From NCBI GenBank assembly GCA_905147135.1, contig LR990068.1, positions 2,996,001 through 3,060,000 of the forward strand: a stretch of DNA of 64,000 bases. Direction: 5' to 3'. Below, one piece after another: positions 20,036 to 30,984 of the stretch; the stretch's first letter is position 1; each line of letters opens with the position of its first letter. The notes under the pieces are model-generated. The model had not been told where the DNA came from and did no database searches. It saw only the letters and a list, made by a program, of their open reading frames with translations. The DNA is from Blastobasis lacticolella (Eukaryota; Arthropoda; Insecta; Lepidoptera; Blastobasidae). The position numbers and the translations under genes were made by a program.

Positions 20036-20420
20036 GCTTTTACTCTACAAATAGTGAGATCCAAATCGAGTTAAAATGGGTTAAGCGAGAGTCGGATACT
20101 TTTATGGTACGAAGGGTTCCGATCCAATTGTACAAATTATTTTCAGGTTCGCAACAAGATTTTAAGTCAGAGCAATACTTCAGTTATACTTTTACTCTAC
20201 AAATAGTGAGATCCAAATCGAGTTAAAACCGGCCAAGTGCGAGTCGGACACGTCTATGAAGGTTATTTTTTGTACCACTAAGGTGGCAAACACGTTTACG
20301 GCCTGCCTGATGGTAAGCAGTCACCGCAGCCTATGGACGATTGCAATGTGGCTGGGTATAAGGTACGAAGGGTTCCGATCCATTAACACATAATTTTTAG
20401 GTCAGCAACAAGATTCTAGG
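20036..20420 (+). repeat. Tandem duplication of a ~150-bp repeat
   Basis: tctacaaatagtgagatcca and gtacgaagggttccgatcca occur in order twice, starting near 20038 and 20188. The second copy is interrupted by a LINE-J3 fragment. The unit (with gcgagtcgga) resembles a repeat widespread in insect genomes. Confidence 0.6.
20255..20362 (-). mobile_element. LINE-J3 3' end
   Basis: Read on plus: ttttttgtaccactaaggtg, acggcctgcctgatggtaag, gcagtcaccgcagcc. It lies in the second unit of the tandem repeat only. Confidence 0.65.
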
Positions 20421-20479
20421 TTAGAGAAAAATCTATCTAGTAGAGCTAATTCTATTATTTAAATCTTAATAAATAAATA

Positions 20480-20725
20480 ATTATTATGGCGTTAATGTTC
20501 CAGTTGTGCTCTCGCGCACTAGCTCTCGCTTGATCACGATCAAGATAGTTACAGTGGAGCGACTGCCATCTGATCTCCGTGACCCTGCTGCCAGGGGAGC
20601 TGCCCAGATTGGATCATGGTTACACATTCAGTCGCCATGATCATTTCATGATGATGTTTTCCCTCACCGTAAGAGAATCGGTTACTATTCAACTAATGTA
20701 TATAACTCAGAAAAGAGTTATTACT
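20480..20725 (-). mobile_element. SINE-A, head missing
   Basis: Read on plus: atggcgttaatgttccagtt, ctgccatctgatctccgtga, gttttccctcaccgtaagag, cagaaaagagttatt. It stops before the tRNA-like head. Confidence 0.65.
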
Positions 20726-20729
20726 TTGA

Positions 20730-21515
20730 CACAATATTATTGGTTTATAGAGACATCATCAGTCGGGTTTTGAGACATAATAATTCTGCAGTTTAGATTT
20801 TAAAATAGGCAGAGACTCTGACTGACGTATTTTCTGTGCGAACTCATGAGATATGGGGTACCTAATAAGAATTTTTTAACTTTATTAAATTGACTTATTT
20901 GTTATATAGCGGCAATCGTAACACATATTATGTACATATCTAGTAGGTATGGCCCCACAAATAACCCTATAGATAGACAGATAACGAAGGCTTAGTCTGC
21001 ATAGAATTCCGGTTTCATTGTTCGAGAACGGAACCCTGAACAGTCATTCAGTTTCCTAACAATTAATATAGAGTGCCCCGGTCAAACCCAGTGGTCAAAG
21101 CTGAAACTAATGCCCGATTTACACGTATTCAGTTGTTGAGTAATTAACAAAATATTAGGCCACCTAATGCGTGTAAACAACTAATAATGTACTTTTAATG
21201 CACCACCCTTTATGCTGACACCTGCATAAGGAAAGACCTCAACGAAGCCACTGAGAATGCAGCGCGCGTGGCCAAGCAGTTAAATTGTCCAGTTGAGCCG
21301 CTTTATTAATTTAGGTCTATCTGAAGCTGGGCCATGAAAGCCGTGTCGAATCAGCACCATCAAATTGTGTTTTAATTAATTAACTATATTTTTTTAAAGT
21401 CTGTGTGGAAATCTCCCATTCCATCAACAGCAACACTGTTACTGGGTCAGATAACTTTGTTGCACTATACCTATATTTTAGTACTCCTTTGACCATCCAT
21501 CCATCCCTCTGAATA
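20730..21515. other. AT-rich intergenic
   Basis: Inverted short blocks near 21110-21185 (acacgtattcag versus cgcattaggtgg-type sequence) hint at a decayed TIR element but are not enough to call one. Confidence 0.35.
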
Positions 21516-21519
21516 CCTC

Positions 21520-21735
21520 ATAATTATCATCATCATATCAGCCGAAAGACGCCCACTGCTGGGCATAGGCCTCCCCCAGAGACCTCCACAAAGGCCGGTC
21601 CTATGCCTTCCGCATCCAGCTGGTACCTGCGCTTTTTACCAGATCGCCGGTCCACCTTGTGGGAGGCCTACCCACGCTGCGTCTTCCGGTACGTGGTGGC
21701 CACTCGAGAACTTCACTGCCCCATAAATAAATTAG
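21520..21735 (-). mobile_element. RTE-B ORF2 C-terminus and 3' end
   Basis: The minus-strand frame reads LEWPPRTGRRSVGRPPTRWT, then GDLVKSAGTSWMRKAQDRPL. The 3' tail is ATGATGATA-like (21523-21540 read on plus). 5' truncated. Confidence 0.7.
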
Positions 21736-21979
21736 ACTCAGAATTTTATGTGAAAACAGACATCGTAATACAGATGCAGAGCTCCCGTTTGAAACAAACT
21801 TTGAGAAGGTATTTCGCAAAGTTAAATACTCACAAACACCCCAAGTGCTTAATTAAATAACAGGTGTCTCATTATAGCACTTAAGGTGTGTGTTTAAGTA
21901 AGTATATAATAATATTATTGGAGATTAACAGGCGTGAAAGAAGAATAGGGGTTAGGCTCGTATCCTGGTACCCTTGTAC

Positions 21980-22300
21980 GTAACGTATTCGACTCCCTGT
22001 GCCACCATGTACCAATGACTCTTTTCTGAGTTATGTATATTAGTTGAACACTAGCCGATGATCTAGCGGTGAGGGAAAACATCGTAATGAAACCTGTATA
22101 CTCAGACGACTGAATGGGTAACCATGATCCAAGCTGGTCAGGTTTCCCTGGTAGCAGGATCACGGAGGTCAGATGGTGGTCGCTCTACTGTAATTACCTG
22201 ATCCGCAAAATCTTGGATCATGGTTAAGGCGGATCCCGGGCTCATGTATAACCATGATACAATGTGGACAGGTTCCCCTGTTAACAGGGTCACGTGAGTG
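21980..22300 (+). mobile_element. SINE-A with partial second copy
   Basis: Body from tatgtaccaatgactctttt (head degenerate) through aatgggtaaccatgatccaa to gttaaggcggatcccgggct at 22240. A second SINE-A piece (ataaccatgatacaatgtgg, cctgttaacagggtcacg) follows directly at 22246-22292. Confidence 0.6.
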
Positions 22301-22546
22301 CACGTCATCATACCAGCCCATAACAGTCCATTGCAGGCCTTAGGGCCTCTCCCACGAAATGGGAGGTTACTGTCTGGGTTACCTCCACGCTCGGCAGGCG
22401 GGTTCGAGATCGCAGTTATAAAAATAACAATAAAAACGCAGCTGCCTATTTTCCTGCTTACGGAGACACTAAATCTTTTTCCTCGAAAACGTTAGTCGCC
22501 TTATACGACAGCCACGAGTGTAAGGTGCTATTCTACTCTATAGTGG
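22300..22546 (-). repeat. Rep-D
   Basis: Read on plus: cagcccataacagtccattg through cctcgaaaacgttagtcgcc to tgctattctactct. The end flows directly into E1. Confidence 0.65.
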
Positions 22547-22559
22547 ACCCGGCGTGACT

Positions 22560-22800
22560 TCTACCTCTACCCTACACCTACCCTACCCCTACCCTACACT
22601 TACCCTACACCTACCCTACACCTACCCTACACCTACCCTACACCTACCCTACACCTAGCCTACACCTAGCCAACACCACCCCTACACTTACCCTACACGT
22701 AGCCAACATCAACCTTACACCTACCATACCTAAACCAACCCTACACCTACCCTACACCTAACGCTTCACCTACCCTACTTTAACTCTACCTACCCTTTTT
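22560..22800. repeat. Array of CCCTACACCTA-type 11-mers
   Basis: About 20 imperfect units, with some 6-mer and 9-mer variants. It lies where other E1 copies have only a few cacctacttaccct bases, so it is a local expansion. It is not the insect telomere repeat TTAGG. Confidence 0.8.
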
Positions 22801-22865
22801 TCTTGCGTAAACCTTCCGTTTTTATCAATATTTGAAATCGCATTAAAATCCGTTGCGTAAAAAAA

Positions 22866-22982
22866 GTTTTTTTTTATACCACTAAGGTGACAAACAAGCT
22901 TACGGCCTGCCTGATGGTAAGCAGTCACCGCAGCCTATGGACGTTTGCAATACCAGGGGCATCACCCACGCGTTGCCAGATC
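22866..22982 (-). mobile_element. LINE-J3 3' end inserted in E1
   Basis: Read on plus: ttttataccactaaggtgac, cttacggcctgcctgatggt, cacccacgcgttgcc. Confidence 0.65.
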
Positions 22983-23054
22983 TAAGAGTACATAGATACA
23001 TAGGGAAAGACAGCGGGAAGGGACTTTGTTTCATACTATGTATGTAGGATCTAT

Positions 23055-23235
23055 CTTTATTTTTTTATACCACTAAGATGGCAAAGAAGCTTGCGGCCCG
23101 CCTGATGGTAAGCAGTCACCGCAGCCTACGGACGTTTGCAATACCAGTATTAGGGGCATCACCCACGCGTTGCCGACCCCGTAAAAACCTTTTAACCTTT
23201 CTTGAACAACTCCATGTTGTACTCTCCAGGGAAAA
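23055..23235 (-). mobile_element. LINE-J3 3' end
   Basis: Read on plus: ttttataccactaagatggc, atcacccacgcgttgccgac, cccgtaaaaaccttttaacc, tttcttgaacaactccatgt. Longest on this side of the window except for 38.7 kb; inverted frame resembles FKKGVKRFLRGRQRVGDAPG. Confidence 0.65.
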
Positions 23236-23734
23236 CCTAAGTTAAATCATCAAGAAAATTTATATCTACCCAAAGATAGACCGATATACAGAGATAGCTA
23301 CACAATTTCGCACAATTTCGCATTTACGCACTTCGAAATGACTTACACAATACAAAGTTTAATTACATCTTTAATTACTATCTAGTATTTTGTTTGTACC
23401 CAGACAGACAAACGGTGTAACCCGTATATTTAGTAGAAATAGCCTAATTTAGCAAAAAGGTGCAGTCTGACTTACACCCTTGGGGCGGGGAGCGTGCTAA
23501 TGTCGACATTCCCATTACGGCCAAAGTACAAAAACGCTGTAAGTTAATTTTTTTAAAAGCATGATCTGTAAATGTTATGGGCGACTGTTCTCACTTATCA
23601 TCAGGTGGGCTGCCTGCCCATTTGTGACTAAGTAGCATAAAAAAATTAGCACCCTTTGTATTATTAAAGCCATAAAGAAAAATACCCACTGAGTTTTGAC
23701 ACTCCGGCACGCCCAAGGATAAATAATATTTAAA

Positions 23735-23835
23735 AAAAAGGGTAAGTAGGTAATCTAACACCCATAATACAAGGTTTTCTTAATTTGATGCGCTGTGTGA
23801 ATAGTTCAAGCATTTATTTATTTATGAAACTCGCG
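23735..23835 (+). mobile_element. SINE-B 3' end fragment
   Basis: Blocks gtaatctaacacccataata and gcgctgtgtgaatagttcaa plus an ATTTATTTATTT tail match the last third of SINE-B. Confidence 0.5.
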
Positions 23836-23879
23836 AAATAAATTTCGCAGTACGTATTCTGGTATCGGGAGTAAATACT

Positions 23880-24250
23880 GCTCATCGATTAGTTCGTCTC
23901 GTACAGCGTTATGACAAATGACAGAAAGCTTGTTTAGTTTAGTATTTGTAAACGCGCAGCACAGCAATCATGTCGCACCCGTATCGTAGTCGTGTCGCAC
24001 CCGCATCATTACCGCGTCTGGGTGTCGGTCGTGGTTCACCTGCTCAGCACACCTAGGTAGACCACGGGTATTTTTTTATGCCCATAGTCCATCCTAGTCC
24101 ACTTGGATGGACTACGGGCACATTTTCTTGCCACCACCGCGTCGTGTGCGCGCCAATAGGGAAGACTGCACTGACTGCAGAAGACGCGTACGCGTATACT
24201 GTTCGGTTTGTAAGCGGCGACGTATACACGGGCCCTTACTGTTGTCAATT
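23880..24250. other. Unassigned GC-richer block with a 40-bp hairpin
   Basis: 24078-24119 is a hairpin: gcccatagtccatcc and ggatggactacgggc. The block before it has a repeated gtcgcacccg. A minus-strand frame of 70 codons (24248-24036) has no recognisable motif. Confidence 0.35.
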
Positions 24251-24251
24251 C

Positions 24252-24345
24252 TTTTTTTATATACCACTAAGGTGGCAAACAAGCTTACGGCTGTCTGATG
24301 GTAAGCAGTCACCGCTGCTTTACAGAGTCTTACCCACGTAAAACC
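24252..24345 (-). mobile_element. LINE-J3 3' end
   Basis: Read on plus: tttatataccactaaggtgg, caaacaagcttacggctgtc, ggtaagcagtcaccgctgc. Short and 5' truncated. Confidence 0.6.
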
Positions 24346-24782
24346 AAGTACGAAAGCTTGTAACTTAATAGTTTACTGTTTATCTATTTACGTCTAAAAT
24401 CCGCTTACGCGCTTCGCGGAATTTTAATGTAAAACAAATTCACTGAATTGAATTTTCAGTTAATTTCAGTAAATGAACCCCCGAACTAGCTTCGAAGCTG
24501 AGCTTAAATGTTACGTAATTAAGCTCAAAACCTCGTGTGTGAACGCCGGGGATTTAATACTATTAGGGTAACAGGTAGCTTTCGCAGTGACATTAATTAC
24601 TTTAGAATGTTTGCCGATATTTTTAAGAGGGAATGTTTGGAAGGTTTTTATGTTATCCGGCCGGCAAACAGACAAGCGGGCAGCCAGGGGCCCTTTTTTT
24701 AACCACTCGCATCTAGTTCAACGGTTTCCAATTTTTATTATTGGCATGAAAAAAATCAAGTTTTTGATGCAAGACGTTGCTT

Positions 24783-25335
24783 TTCTAGGATTTGGCAGAT
24801 CAGGTCATTACAGTGGACCGACTACCATCTGACCTTCGTTACCCTGTTAATAGTGAAACCTGACCAAATTTGATCATGGTTACACATTCAGTCGCCTGGT
24901 ATGTACAGGTTTTATCACGATGTTTTCCCTCACCGTAAGAGCATCGGTTAGTGTTCAACAAATGCAACACACATCCACATGCAACGGCTCTTTTCTTCAT
25001 TTTTATTCTATTCGTGTTTGTTTGTCTAGTTGTTGTTTTATCAGTTCATGTTGTTTGTTCTTTATGGTTTTGTTTGTGCATTTGTAACTTTTTTTGCTTT
25101 TTACTTTTTTATTTGAATCGTGGCCCAGTGAGCTCAAATAATATTTGCATTTTTTGAGGTCAGCGATTCACACTCTTTTTAAGCGTTCATTACGTTATAT
25201 GTTTTCGGTGTTATTGTGTGTAAATAAATGTATTCTATTATTTTCTTACTTAATGTACATCACTCAGAAAAGTGTCATTGCTACATGACAGCACTGGGGT
25301 TCGAACCCCTTACCCATAAGCCACCGAAGCTCAAC
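24783..25335 (-). mobile_element. SINE-A split by a ~290-bp insertion
   Basis: 24783-24964 carries the 3' and middle parts (aggatttggcagatcaggtc to atcggttagtgttcaac). 25252-25335 carries aatgtacatcactcag and the tRNA-like head (ggggttcgaaccccttaccc). The inserted DNA (24965-25251) ends in aataaatgtattctattatt, like a LINE 3' end on plus, with a possible short AATG duplication. Confidence 0.6.
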
Positions 25336-25344
25336 CAAACGAGG

Positions 25345-26455
25345 TTACCGTATCGAAAATCGCGCTGTGACAACATGTGACACCTAACGAGATAATCTTA
25401 TTTCATCTCCCGCGGAGATACCGCTTGGAGGCTCTATCGCTACCTTGGTTGTGTGTATATGTATGTATGTAATAAATTTATCGGAACAGATTAAGGATTA
25501 TTCTATCGTGCGAATGTGGCGGTTTCGGTGGCGTAATGGCTCGCATGTCGGTCTAGTAAGCGGGACGTAACGAGATTGATCCACTGTGCCAGCATTTTTT
25601 TTAAATGAAAGGAAATCATTCGCTTTGGAATGAAAAGCTGAAAGCGCAGGCCAGAAATTTTTTTTAGTGTTCAGATACAGTACCTACCTTAACACAACTT
25701 CTAATTTTATTGACTATGGCGACAAATATGTACGTCCACCACCCTATATACACCTATATACCTACCCTTGGTGTACAGTAACAATATTTACATAGCTTAT
25801 GACAACCTAACCATTGGGCGTACAGATTTGACGTCATAGTAAAAAATGTTTAGGGGTTGTTTACTCTATCGGAAAATCATAATTTTATTTCACTTAGGTA
25901 TACATTTTGGTCCAAAAATGAATGACGTAAATTAACAATTTTTTTTTTTTTTTTATTAATTTGATCTCGGAAAACTTGTAACTATATTGTGATACGTATC
26001 AACACTTCGGTCTTCCCCTTCCCACATAACCAATCACTACTACTACGGTAGAAGTGTATATCTTTTAATTAAATCCATCCATTCACCCCAGATTAGTTTC
26101 GTTTCGACTTACGTCGCTTCTGCAGTCGGCCGCTTAATTACGCGTGTGTAAGGGCACGCCGTCAGTCCGGGGGTACGGGAGTGCGTAGGGAGCTTTATTA
26201 CTTTAATTACATGTTAGTTACGAGTGTCGGACACAGTTTGTGATAACTTTATTGGCTGTATCGTAAGTTTTGGTTGCCACGAGACTGTTTCTTGGTTTCT
26301 GGTGTAGTTTCTAGATTAATATGTGTAAAGTAGGATGTTTTAGAGACATAGACGCCAGATATGGGTAGGAAAAATGTAAAAAAGTTAAAAAAATATATAT
26401 AACCTAACTTCGGATAAAGCGTCGAATAACCCCGACTAAGTATACATATTCTTCA
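25345..26455. other. Intergenic; possible decayed tRNA-like head
   Basis: 25530-25600 has cggtggcgtaatggctcgca, which resembles the SINE-A A-box region, but the B box is lost. The stretch 26100-26200 is less AT-rich and unique in this window. No gene supported. Confidence 0.35.
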
Positions 26456-26459
26456 GTAT

Positions 26460-26640
26460 TTCCTAAACTACTTAACCGATTTTCATAAAACAAAACTAAA
26501 GACAATCACGGTGAAACTGGCTTTCAAATAAAGAAAACCGAATTGAAATTGGTGCATCCGTTCGGGAGCTGCGAAGCCACAGAGAGACAAACACCTCCAC
26601 AGTTATTACCCGGATACGTAATGACATGTCAAATTTATAG
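26460..26640 (-). repeat. E2 interspersed repeat
   Basis: Read on plus: ctacttaaccgattttcata, ggctttcaaataaagaaaac, gcatccgttcgggagctgcg, catgtcaaatttatag. Abuts Rep-D. Confidence 0.55.
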
Positions 26641-26822
26641 GGTCATCATCGCAGCCCATATCAGCCGCTTTCCATTGTTATGAATAGAACAATGGAAAAC
26701 GCTGGTGCCCATTTTCCAGTCTATGGCGGCTCTAGATCTTTTGCCTCGAAAACATTAATCGCCTTGTACGACACCCACGAGTGTAAGGGGTTGGTGTTAT
26801 TCTACTCTGCCGGACACCACTC
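26641..26822 (-). repeat. Rep-D with internal deletion
   Basis: Read on plus: catcatcgcagcccatatca, then directly gctttccattgttatgaata; the cleaved middle (tcctgcagtgg region) is absent. Ends tactctgccggacaccac. Confidence 0.6.
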
Positions 26823-26934
26823 TGCAAACTTATAGGTACACTCCTGTTTTTTTCTTTTGCCTATTTACTGCCCGAGAAACATGTACCGGGATTTTAGAGG
26901 TTGTAGGATTATTACATACAATGCATTAGTAATC

Positions 26935-27330
26935 AGGATACCCCTGGGTAGTTTGACACGATTGTTTTAATACCTCATTATATGCAGTTGTATCATCATC
27001 ACAGCACGTAACAGATTATTGCCAAAATCTCCACGCTTGGCAAGCGGGTTAGAGATCGCAGTGTTTAAATATAACAATGGAAAATGCTGCTGCCCATTTT
27101 CCAGACTACGGAGACTCTTGATCTTTTGCCTCGAACACATTAGTCGCCTTGTACGACACCCACGAGTGTAAGGGGCTGGTGCTATTTTAGTGTACCGGAC
27201 ACCGGAAATGTATACACTATTTTATCTACAATCATATTTTCATGTAAAAATTTAGTACCTATAATTTTCTCAACTTTTCTGGAAGTAAGCTGCGAGTGAT
27301 TTCTGTCGACGCGTCGAGGATACTTTACCC
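26935..27330 (+). mobile_element. Left-end copy of TIR element F, split by Rep-D
   Basis: 26946-26992 (gtttgacacgattgttttaa, atatgcagttgta) and 27204-27330 (tacactattttatctacaat, ataattttctcaacttttct, cgacgcgtcgaggatac) match in order 47.33-47.49 kb. Rep-D (26993-27203, minus strand) lies between them. Confidence 0.6.
26993..27203 (-). repeat. Rep-D inserted in TIR element F
   Basis: Read on plus: catcatcacagcacgtaaca, ctccacgcttggcaagcggg, ccttgtacgacacccacgag, gtgtaccggacacc. Confidence 0.65.
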
Positions 27331-27334
27331 CAAC

Positions 27335-27490
27335 CTACCCTTTTTTCTTGCTTATAAACCTTACTCTTGAATCACACTATTATTGAAAACTGCATTAAAA
27401 TCCGTTGCGTACTTTAAAAGATCTAGGCTTACATAGATACATAGGGACAGACGGCAGGTAGCGACTTTGTTTTATACTATATACGAGTAA
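27335..27490 (+). repeat. E1 interspersed repeat
   Basis: accttactcttgaatcacac, aaaatccgttgcgtacttta and tagcgactttgttttatact in order. The left end is truncated at the junction with element F. Confidence 0.6.
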
Positions 27491-27919
27491 TAGATCCAGA
27501 TATAGTCTATACTCGTGGCACTCGAAAGTCTCCGCCTACCCTTGTGGAATATAGGTAAGTGTGTGTGTATGAGGTTGTACCTTTAATACAGCCGTAGGTA
27601 ACACGTGTCGTCGACTGTCGAATTATTAAGTGGATGTAGGTGTAGATAGTTATCAGAAGCTTCAAAAGGGAGCTTATTTTGAAACACAACCTTCGAATAT
27701 TCAGTGTTAGTCGATAATGACCGAGAGTCAGGGGTATCCAACCTTGAGGCGTTAGGAGCGATGTTTAAGTTAAATTCCCAAACAAATTATAGGTCGATTA
27801 TGATGAAGCTTTTTTCAAGGGTTTGACGTTTTTAATGTAGGTCTAATAAACTGGTTCGCTCATCACTTGAGCGCGGATGTTTGTAATCGATGGTCGAGTA
27901 GCTTTTGTCTTTTTTCCAA

Positions 27920-28092
27920 ATCTTATCAGCCGGAAGATACCTACTGCTGGGCATAGGCCTCCCCTAGAGATCTCCACAAAGGCCGGGCTTATGCTTTCCG
28001 CATCCAGCTGGTACCTGCGATCTTTACCAGATCGTCGGAGCACGTAGTGGGAGGCCTACTCACACTTTACTGCCCCATCGGCCATCTGTTCT
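27920..28092 (-). mobile_element. RTE-B 3' end
   Basis: Read on plus: tgctgggcataggcctcccc, gcatccagctggtacctgcg, gccccatcggccatctgttc. Contains a deletion relative to 9.87 and 21.52 kb. Confidence 0.65.
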
Positions 28093-28168
28093 GCGAGCTG
28101 CGGTGACTGCTTACCATCAGGCAGGCCGTTAGCTTGTTTGCCACCTTAGTGGTATAAAAAAAGAGCTA
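28092..28168 (+). mobile_element. LINE-J3 3' tip
   Basis: tgcggtgactgcttaccatc, aggcaggccgttagcttgtt, then taccaccttag-type sequence and A tail. Fused directly to the RTE-B fragment. Confidence 0.6.
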
Positions 28169-28169
28169 T

Positions 28170-28900
28170 TATGCCCAATGCCACTTAAGATAAGTGGTGA
28201 ATAAATAAAAGATTTCCCTTCTTTAAGTATAAGTATATTTGTGCAACTGGATGTTACTAAATATATCTAATAAAGAAACGGGTTTCTACGTGTTATAAAA
28301 GTAATAAAATCAAGAAACAACGCCATCTAGCGCTAAAAAATGTTTTTGTCACAATGCTTTATTTGATATCATTATCTGATACAAATCCATTTTGCACTCC
28401 ATGCAATACATTTACTATGAGTATAAATCATAATTCAATTAGATACAAATACTCAAACTAATGATGACTCATCGAGCAAAAGTTACTATTGCTGCAGGAC
28501 CACCACAAACTTCGACTACACATATTAATGAAGTCTGAGGATCCAACTACTTCATCTGCAACTGCAATCTGCATATCTTTATTTTAAGTTTTGCTATCTG
28601 CTTCGATCAAATGGAAATAGTTCAAAGCTAGAATATGGGTCGAAAAGCTTTAAAACTCACTTGAACTACAGATTTTTAAACATACTTCACAAACTTTCCC
28701 ATTTATATTACTAGTGAGACCTACTCAGGTGACCTGCTTGCTTGTTTTCCTCCATCATTTACAAAAAAAAACTTTTATACACTCACATCAAAGGTTCGAC
28801 ACCCCTGACCCATACTAATCAAGTTACAATCTATACCTCTTGCGTCAGAAGCTTCACTTCTACCAGTTTATTACCAGATGTGTATCGTTTCACCAATATT
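28170..28900. other. AT-rich intergenic
   Basis: Only a short gccatctagcgctaaaaa block at 28323 recalls SINE-B. Nothing else seen. Confidence 0.35.
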
Positions 28901-28904
28901 ACCG

Positions 28905-29192
28905 GTGTATCGGGTGTGTATCTGTCTGTAGCTTTGTAGCTCCCGAACGGAACGGAACGGACGGTTTCGATGCGGTTTTCTGCATTTAAAAGCGAGTTTA
29001 ATCGAGATTTTTCTTAGCTATGTTTCAAATTCTTTAATATTTCGTAAACAACTAAACCGAATAATTTAATAAAACAAATTTTAGAGCCATCTAGATTAAA
29101 CTGGTTTTCAGACAAAGAATACCGCATCGAAACCGGTCTATTCGTTCTGAAGCTATGATGCGACAGATAGAGCCACAGACACATACTTCAAA
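28905..29192. repeat. Head-to-head pair of E2 repeats
   Basis: 28905-29044 is plus (gtagctcccgaacggaacgg, gatgcggttttctgcattta). 29045-29192 is minus (gaataccgcatcgaaaccgg, ctgaagctatgatgcgacag). The E2 3' parts meet at a 29-bp AT-rich junction, forming inverted arms of about 110 bp. Confidence 0.55.
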
Positions 29193-29379
29193 CTATAAAT
29201 AAATAAATAAAAAGTTTATTAAATCTTGTGAAATTTCAATTTTAGATGTAAAAAACACGTAAAAGGTAAAAATTTTTTTTTTTGCCTGAGCTAGGATAAT
29301 ATGATACCCAAACTACTACATTATTATTATTATTATTATACATACTATATTATTATTATTATTATTTGTTAAGTGGGCT

Positions 29380-29640
29380 TTTCAAGGCTAAACGTCCTAG
29401 TATCACTGCGACCATTACTGATCTATTGTGATCGCCTCTAGCTTACAGTTCAGTGCTGATCCCTACAGCTTTCATAAACTGTAAAAGGCTCTTAGCACTG
29501 ATATCGTGCACCTCATCCGGTAGTAGCTGGTAGTTACCAAGATGGATGCTACGTTTGCGCATCAGGGCTTCGCACTTGTAAATCAAGTGTAGAGGCGATT
29601 CCTCGTCCTCCTTACAGAATCTGCAATCCTTCAAGTATCT
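29380..29640 (-). mobile_element. LINE ORF2 C-terminus with CCHC motif
   Basis: The minus-strand frame (29634-29443) reads MKDCRFCKEDEESPLHLIYK, then CEALMRKR, and continues for 64 codons to a stop. CRFC ... H-x4-C is the C-x2-C-x8-H-x4-C motif at the end of RNase H-containing LINE ORF2 proteins (compare the LOA copy at 14.4 kb). It is followed downstream on the minus strand by AAT/TTA trinucleotide runs (29320-29365). 5' truncated. Confidence 0.65.
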
Positions 29641-29659
29641 ATGTTAAATATTAACGTAG

Positions 29660-29852
29660 TTTATCTTGTTGTTGTTTTCATTTCTAAATTTTATGTTACT
29701 CAGTTGAAGCTTTTAGAATTTAATCACTGTTATTTTTGTATTTTTGTAATTTTTTATAATTATTGTATACCCGAAAGGGTAACTTATGTAAACATTTATT
29801 TGTTAGCACAGTCTTAACAATAAAATTTTCTGATTCTGATTCTTATTCAAAC
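29660..29852 (+). mobile_element. LINE 3' UTR with (TTCTGA)n tail
   Basis: attgtatacccgaaagggta, then aataaaattttctgattctg. The hexamer tail after a polyadenylation-like signal is typical of a non-LTR 3' end. Confidence 0.4.
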
Positions 29853-30371
29853 TATAAGTTTGAAGTTGTTTTTTCCTGCCCCTTATTTTTTGCATCCGGG
29901 GTTAAAAAGGACTAGACACCCATGCACAGAGCCACACATACACACGTCAAACCTATAAAACCCCTGTTTTCAGGACATTATACCTATGTTTTTAGTACTT
30001 TAATCCTGGCCAAGTAATGCTCAAATCCCGCTGGACATTAAAAAATAATCAGAACGCAATACGCAGTGAAGCGACCCAACCGATTTGAACGGAAAACCAA
30101 TTGGCTAAACGGGCCGTTTCCGTTTGGACAGCCGAAGGTAGGGTGACCAACCATGTGTAGGACCAACTCTTTTTTAACCTCAACTAAAAATAGGGGGTGT
30201 TTTTTTTTAATTTATTAATTCAATTTTACAACATGACAGTAATAGATTACCAGGTGACTCCGGCAGCAAAAAGGCAAAGCCCCGGTTCCTCAAATCCCCA
30301 TCCCATTGAATACTGGAATCTCTAGAAATTATACAGTTAATAATGTGGTTTAAAGTGAGAATTTATGTATT

Positions 30372-30510
30372 CATTTTAAGGGTATGTTCCGGGTTTCCTA
30401 CCGCGTACCTTTATTGACGAGTAGCCCGATATTTCGACGCAGTTGCATGTCAAACATACCCTTAAAATGGGTAATAATAACCGCGACAGTTTAAAACATT
30501 ATAATTTATG
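30372..30510. mobile_element. MITE copy 1 (TIR GGGTATGTTCCGGGTTTCC)
   Basis: Starts ttttaagggtatgttccggg, contains cgatatttcgacgcagttgc, and ends with half of the inverted TIR (catacccttaaaat). The inner side of the right TIR is deleted. A full copy is at 37.20 kb, and both are followed by aataataaccgcga. Confidence 0.6.
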
Positions 30511-30639
30511 TATTATCTTAAAAAAAGTTGGAAATCTATACGAACACTAAAAAGAAAAAAGATATGTATTGGAAATTAATTTATTATCTTAAATAAGATA
30601 GAAATCTATACTCATGTTAAAAAGAGAAAAATAAATATT

Positions 30640-30845
30640 TTTGCATGTTCGTAATGAATGAACTCAAAAACTACTGGACCGATTTTTCAAACTCTTTCAC
30701 TAATTGGAAGCTTCGTGAATACCCGAGTGACATAGGCTACTTTTCATACCGGGAAAATAATAGGGTCCCGTGGGAAAGTTGAATGTTTACAGAGCTCCAA
30801 AATTCGCGTGGATGAACGCCGCAGGGAACGGCTAGTCACGAATAA
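30640..30845 (+). repeat. E3 interspersed repeat
   Basis: ctcaaaaactactggaccga, ttcaaactctttcactaatt, gtgacataggctacttttca, gtgggaaagttgaatg, in the same order as 3.16-3.35 kb. Confidence 0.45.
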
Positions 30846-30984
30846 AAATTGCTGGTATTTATGTACCTGCAATAAAGAGAAAATATGTTTCTCGCTCAGA
30901 GAGTTCGAGCGAGCGGTCAAGTAACGGAACTCTATGATCTCGTATTTTTCATACTAAAAGGACACCGCCAAAACAAAATAAATA

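Larger units (their letters stand above)
22543..23045 (+). repeat. E1 repeat expanded by an 11-bp array and split by LINE-J3
   Basis: Starts tagtggacccggcgtgactt. The usual short C/T stretch is replaced by an array of about 235 bp (22560-22800). It then resumes ttttttcttgcgtaaacctt and aaaatccgttgcgta at 22860, is interrupted by J3 (22866-22980), and ends agatctaagagtacatagat with gactttgtttcatactatg. Confidence 0.6.

Noticed and set aside
22560..22800. Interstitial telomeric repeat
   Set aside because: The unit is CCCTACACCTA-like, not the insect TTAGG repeat.
27843..28043. Frame RSGKDRRYQLDAES
   Set aside because: Off-frame translation of RTE-B DNA; the real family frame reads GRPPTRW-type sequence.
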